DNA from: Chryseobacterium luteum
GTDB lineage: Bacteria > Bacteroidota > Bacteroidia > Flavobacteriales > Weeksellaceae
Reading direction: 5' to 3'
DNA length: 64,000 nucleotides
Assembly (NCBI RefSeq): GCF_000737785.1
Contig: NZ_JPRO01000014.1
Span: forward strand, 186,001-250,000
In this document: one piece after another, positions 60,805-64,000 of the stretch
Position numbering within the stretch: the stretch's first letter is position 1
Layout of the letters: every line of letters starts with the position of its first letter
Program-made: the position numbers and the translations under genes
Notes under the pieces: generated by a model
Told to the model about the DNA's origin: nothing
What the model saw: only the letters and a program-made list of their open reading frames with translations
Database searches by the model: none

Positions 60805-61764
60805 ATGAAAAAATTCACCTCTGTAAGCGACGTAAAAAACTTACAGGAAATCATAAAAAAAGCTTTACAGATTAAAGAAAATCCCCATTCCGAAACAGAA
60901 AAAGGAAAGGGGAAAACCATAGGACTTGTATTTTTAAATTCAAGTTTGAGAACCCGTTTAAGCAGCCAGATCGCAGCCCAGAATTTAGGATTGAACGTCC
61001 TGACTTTAAATGCAGCCCAGGAAGCCTGGAATCTGGAATTTGCAGACGGAGCCGTAATGAATGGTGACACTGTTGAACATATTAAAGATGCCATCGAGGT
61101 ATTAAACCAATACTGTGACATCATTGCAGTGCGTTGTTTTGCAGGAATGAAGTCTAAAGAAGACGATGTTAATGAAAGTATCCTGAGTCAGTTTGAGCAG
61201 CATGCCAAAGTGCCCGTAGTTTCTCTGGAATCTGCCACACGACATCCGCTTCAAAGTCTGGCAGACTGCATTACCATTATAGAAAACTGGAAAAAAGATC
61301 ACAAGCCGAAAGTGGTTCTGACCTGGGCGCCGCACATTAAACCGATTGCTCAGGCCGTTGGAAATTCTTTCGCAGAATGGATGCAGGAAATGGATGTTGA
61401 TTTCGTGATTGCTAACCCTGAAGGATATGATCTGGATAAAAGTTTCACAAAAGATACCAAAGTAATCCATAACCAGGATGAAGCCTTAAAAGATGCCGAT
61501 TTTATCTATGTGAAAAACTGGTCCTCTTTCGATGAATACGCAGCTATGCCGGAAGTAAAAGAAAACTGGATGCTGACCAGAGAAAAACTCGAAAATACCA
61601 ACGCTGCAAAAGTAATGCACTGCCTTCCTGTCCGACGTAATGTAGAATTGAGTGATGAAGTAATGGACGGGGAAAACTCCATCATTTATCAACAGGCCAA
61701 AAACCGGATTTTTTCTGCCCAAACGGTTTTCTCTGAAATTTTGGACGAAATTAATTCAAAATAA
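60805..61764 (+). CDS. argF': N-acyl-L-ornithine carbamoyltransferase (ArgF')
   Basis: 319 residues. The carbamoyl-phosphate loop reads FLNSSLRTRLS (43-53) rather than the STRTR of ordinary OTCase, and EHIKDAIEVLNQYCDIIAVR, HPLQSLADC and HCLPVRRNVELSDEVMD are typical of the acetyl- and succinylornithine carbamoyltransferases of Xanthomonas and Bacteroides. It therefore carbamoylates acylornithine before deacylation, and the M20 deacylase downstream acts on acylcitrulline. Acetyl versus succinyl preference is unresolved. Confidence 0.93.
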   Translation: MKKFTSVSDVKNLQEIIKKALQIKENPHSETEKGKGKTIGLVFLNSSLRTRLSSQIAAQNLGLNVLTLNAAQEAWNLEFADGAVMNGDTVEHIKDAIEVLNQYCDIIAVRCFAGMKSKEDDVNESILSQFEQHAKVPVVSLESATRHPLQSLADCITIIENWKKDHKPKVVLTWAPHIKPIAQAVGNSFAEWMQEMDVDFVIANPEGYDLDKSFTKDTKVIHNQDEALKDADFIYVKNWSSFDEYAAMPEVKENWMLTREKLENTNAAKVMHCLPVRRNVELSDEVMDGENSIIYQQAKNRIFSAQTVFSEILDEINSK

Positions 61765-61788
61765 TTAAACCTCATAGGTTTCACTCGC

Positions 61789-61822
61789 AAATCTTGTCAA
61801 GGTTTAAAATCTTGTCAAGGTT
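61789..61822. repeat. Tandem pair of AAATCTTGTCAAGGTT, 18-bp period
   Basis: Two identical 16-bp copies at 61789-61804 and 61807-61822 in the argF'-argB gap. Too short for an element; possibly dispersed. Confidence 0.5.
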
Positions 61823-61839
61823 CTCAAAAAAGGTTTGCA

Positions 61840-62634
61840 ATGAAAGATAAATTATACATCATAAAAATCGGCGGTAATCTAATTGATGATGAACAATTAC
61901 TGGACGGATTTTTAGAGCAGTTTTCTGAAATTAACGAAAAGAAAATTTTAGTTCATGGAGGCGGAAAACTGGCAACCACTCTGGCTGATAAATTAGGTGT
62001 TGAACAAAAAATGATCAACGGACGGAGAATCACCAATAAAGATACGCTGGATATTGTGGCAATGGTGTATGCAGGAAGTATCAATAAAAATATTGTGGCA
62101 AAGCTTCAGCAGAAAAAATGCAGGGCAATAGGTTTTTCCGGAGCCGATGCGAATTTAATTAAAGCAAGGAAAAGAGAACATGCGGAAATAGATTTCGGAT
62201 TTGTAGGGGATATTGAGAAGAAAAGCGTAAACAGGAAATTGATCTCAAAATTGATTAAGCTTAAGCTTGTCCCTGTTTTTTCAGCGATTACGCATGACAA
62301 AAAGGGAAATCTTTTCAATACCAACGCAGATACGATTGCTTCAGTCATTGCTCAGGCTTTATCTGCAAAATATGATGTTGAGCTGTTGTATTGTTTCGAT
62401 AAAAAAGGGGTTTTGGAAGATGTCGGAAATCCTGAATCTGTTATAAAAAATATTTCGGAAGAAAAATTTTCAACATTGAAAAATGAAGGAAAACTTCATA
62501 AAGGAATTCTGCCCAAATTAGAAAACGCGCTTGGAGCAATAAAAAACAACGTAAACAAGGTATTCCTGATTAAAGAAACCGAATTAAAAAACCATATAGA
62601 AAACCATCATGCAGGAACTGAAATCTGTTTATAA
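61840..62634 (+). CDS. argB: Acetylglutamate kinase
   Basis: 264 residues, amino-acid kinase fold. The first Gly-rich loop is IKIGGNLID and the second VHGGGK (about 39-44); DTIASVIAQALSA is the late nucleotide-binding segment. It phosphorylates N-acylglutamate, the second step of the pathway. Its 3' end overlaps the M20 gene by 26 bp, implying coupled translation. No N-terminal feedback extension of the hexameric type is present. Confidence 0.94.
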   Translation: MKDKLYIIKIGGNLIDDEQLLDGFLEQFSEINEKKILVHGGGKLATTLADKLGVEQKMINGRRITNKDTLDIVAMVYAGSINKNIVAKLQQKKCRAIGFSGADANLIKARKREHAEIDFGFVGDIEKKSVNRKLISKLIKLKLVPVFSAITHDKKGNLFNTNADTIASVIAQALSAKYDVELLYCFDKKGVLEDVGNPESVIKNISEEKFSTLKNEGKLHKGILPKLENALGAIKNNVNKVFLIKETELKNHIENHHAGTEICL

Positions 62635-63691
62635 TAAAGAAGAGCTACTGAATCAGGCAGTTGAATTGCTGAAAAAACTGATCGCAATTCCTTCATTCAG
62701 CAAGGATGAATACAATACGTCCGTAGAAATTGAGAATTTTTTTAAAGAACATCATATTCCTGCAAAACGTTTTAAAAACAACATTTGGGCAGTCAACAAA
62801 AACTTTGACGTATTCAAGCCGTCCATTCTGCTGAATACACATCATGATACGGTAAAACCTAATAAAGCATACACATCAGATCCTTTTCTTCCGGTTGAAA
62901 AGGACGGTAAACTGTACGGATTGGGAAGTAATGATGCCGGAGCTTCTCTGGTTTCCATGACTCAGGTTTTTTTACACTTTTATGAAAAAGAAGATTTAAA
63001 ATTTAATTTAGTTATTGCTTTGACGGCTGAGGAGGAGATTTCAGGATTTGATGGAATTGAGGCCTTATTTCCACAGCTTCCGAATATCGAACTCGCCATT
63101 GTAGGAGAACCCACGCAGATGAATCTGGCGATCGCGGAAAAAGGACTTTTGGTGATAGACGGGGAAATGAAAGGAACTCCTTCTCATGCTGCTCATCCGA
63201 ACGATGATAACTCCATTGTAAAATGTATGCAAGATCTTCAGAATATTCTGAGTTTCAGATTTCCGAAGGTTTCAGATTATTTGGGGGAAGTTAAGATTAC
63301 GCTGTCAGGAATTCATTCGGGGGTTCAGCATAACGTAGTTCCGGAAGCCTGTACCTTCACTTTGGATGTAAGGGTTACGGATGAATATTCCAATAAAGAA
63401 GCATTTGAAATCATTCAGTCACACATGAAATCAACATTAACGGCCAGGTCTTTCAGGTTGAATTCCTCAAAAATCGAAATGGATCACCCTTTTGTTCAGG
63501 CAGGTCTGGAAACAGGGAGGACAACCTATGGTTCGCCAACATCATCAGATCAGGCGATTATTCCATGCACATCCGTTAAAATAGGTCCCGGCGACAGCAC
63601 GCGCTCCCACACGGCAGATGAATACATTTATATAAAAGAAATAGAAGAAGGAATCGAGATCTATATCAGGATCTTAGAAAAAGTTTTATAA
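62609..63691 (+). CDS. argE: M20-family deacylase, probable N-acetylcitrulline/acetylornithine deacetylase
   Basis: 360 residues. Metal-binding and catalytic residues of M20 are visible: NTHHDTV (metal His and adjacent Asp 80), SNDAGA (bridging Asp 109), TAEEEISG (catalytic Glu pair about 141-142), VGEPT and SHTADEYI near the end. Because the neighbouring carbamoyltransferase is of the acylornithine type, the expected substrate is N-acylcitrulline. Symbol argE is by position; true specificity unverified. Confidence 0.88.
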   Translation: MQELKSVYNKEELLNQAVELLKKLIAIPSFSKDEYNTSVEIENFFKEHHIPAKRFKNNIWAVNKNFDVFKPSILLNTHHDTVKPNKAYTSDPFLPVEKDGKLYGLGSNDAGASLVSMTQVFLHFYEKEDLKFNLVIALTAEEEISGFDGIEALFPQLPNIELAIVGEPTQMNLAIAEKGLLVIDGEMKGTPSHAAHPNDDNSIVKCMQDLQNILSFRFPKVSDYLGEVKITLSGIHSGVQHNVVPEACTFTLDVRVTDEYSNKEAFEIIQSHMKSTLTARSFRLNSSKIEMDHPFVQAGLETGRTTYGSPTSSDQAIIPCTSVKIGPGDSTRSHTADEYIYIKEIEEGIEIYIRILEKVL

Positions 63692-63692
63692 A

Positions 63693-63779
63693 GAGAGAAG
63701 TTAGAAGTTAGAAGTTAGAAGCCGGAAATTTATGCATACGATGGCACTAATATCTAATATCTAACATCTAATATCTAAA
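63693..63779. repeat. Inverted pair of heptad tracts before argH
   Basis: 63700-63720 is exactly three GTTAGAA units (preceded by GAGAGAA at 63693). 63752-63779 is ATCTAAT, ATCTAAC, ATCTAAT, ATCTAAA. The first set is the reverse complement type of the second, so the region can fold back. The rest of the 271-bp gap shows no gene. Confidence 0.75.
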
Positions 63780-63962
63780 AAATAAATGTTTTGACAACAC
63801 TCAGCAGACGATGAAGTTTGAATATTTTTAATAAAGATTTATGCAAAAATTAAAATTAAGAATGAAAAGCTTAAAAATGTGGAAATGTTTAAAGTTTTAT
63901 GAAGAATGAAAGAAGCTCTGCTGAGCAAGTCAAAGCAAAACTGAATTTTAAAAGAAAAAATT

Positions 63963-64000
63963 ATGAAAAAAATATGGCAGAAAGACGATAATGCCACCAA
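63963..64000 (+). CDS. argH: Start of argininosuccinate lyase, cut by the window end
   Basis: ATG at 63963 opens MKKIWQKDDNAT, which matches the start of Bacteroidota argininosuccinate lyases, and argH is the one arginine gene otherwise missing from the cluster. Only 12 residues are visible, so the call rests on this motif plus position. It would release arginine and fumarate as the last step. Confidence 0.75.
   Translation, partial: MKKIWQKDDNAT

Noticed and set aside
1-64000. tRNA, rRNA, tmRNA or riboswitch genes
   Set aside because: I looked in the intergenic gaps for tRNA-like TTC-loop/CCA patterns and known riboswitch cores and saw none I could support; a covariance search would be decisive.

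Overview
The window looks like a chromosomal segment of a Flavobacteriales bacterium, most likely Chryseobacterium or a close relative. The signs are an AT-rich genome, promoters of the Bacteroidota type (-7 element TAnnTTTG), type IX secretion sorting domains on two secreted proteins, a fused SecDF, and an arginine pathway built around an acyl-ornithine carbamoyltransferase. The species call is inference. I see no rRNA, tRNA, CRISPR array, prophage or complete insertion sequence; most genes are housekeeping or metabolic.

Layout. 1-8.2 kb: the 3' end of an ABC1/UbiB kinase, a DEAD-box helicase, an SGNH hydrolase, several small exported proteins, a YqhD-type alcohol dehydrogenase and an orphan 2-TM protein that may be SLATT-like. 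8.3-12.9 kb: PEP carboxylase and a T9SS subtilase. 13-16.1 kb: a cell-surface sugar operon (DegT aminotransferase, membrane protein, galE, nucleotidyltransferase). 16.2-22.2 kb, minus strand: an outer-membrane receptor, mltG, dapF, a low-complexity lipoprotein and pnuC. 22.3-28 kb: amino-acid permease, BNR protein, hemN and a T9SS sugar dehydrogenase. 28-35 kb: secDF, an MFS exporter, an AraC regulator, a beta-barrel protein and DoxX. 36.5-44.5 kb: tatA, PAP2, a TPR protein, trmL, rlmH, a BrkB-type protein, nhaA, rel and a small stress-like protein.

44.9-55.6 kb is a minus-strand module for short-chain carboxylates. In transcription order it holds a porin, an MHS-type transporter, two tiny membrane proteins, a sodium/solute-symporter-histidine-kinase fusion, a receiver-only response regulator, a propionyl-CoA-synthetase-like enzyme and acetyl-CoA synthetase. 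Uptake, sensing and activation of acetate or propionate are therefore together. 55.9-64 kb is the arginine cluster: a GNAT acyltransferase (probable N-acylglutamate synthase), argG, argC, argD, argF', argB, an M20 deacylase and the first codons of argH. A transposase-derived DNA-binding protein sits divergently upstream.

The most unusual material lies between genes. Four tracts are built of degenerate heptads with a fixed TCT (or its complement) exactly every 7 bp, up to 14 heptads in one phase. Two of these tracts belong to a larger composite repeat whose core matches at 29 of 35 positions. Several palindromic, MITE-like elements with no coding capacity (78, 160, 170 and 312 bp) also occupy intergenic gaps. 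These are the best candidates for something undescribed.
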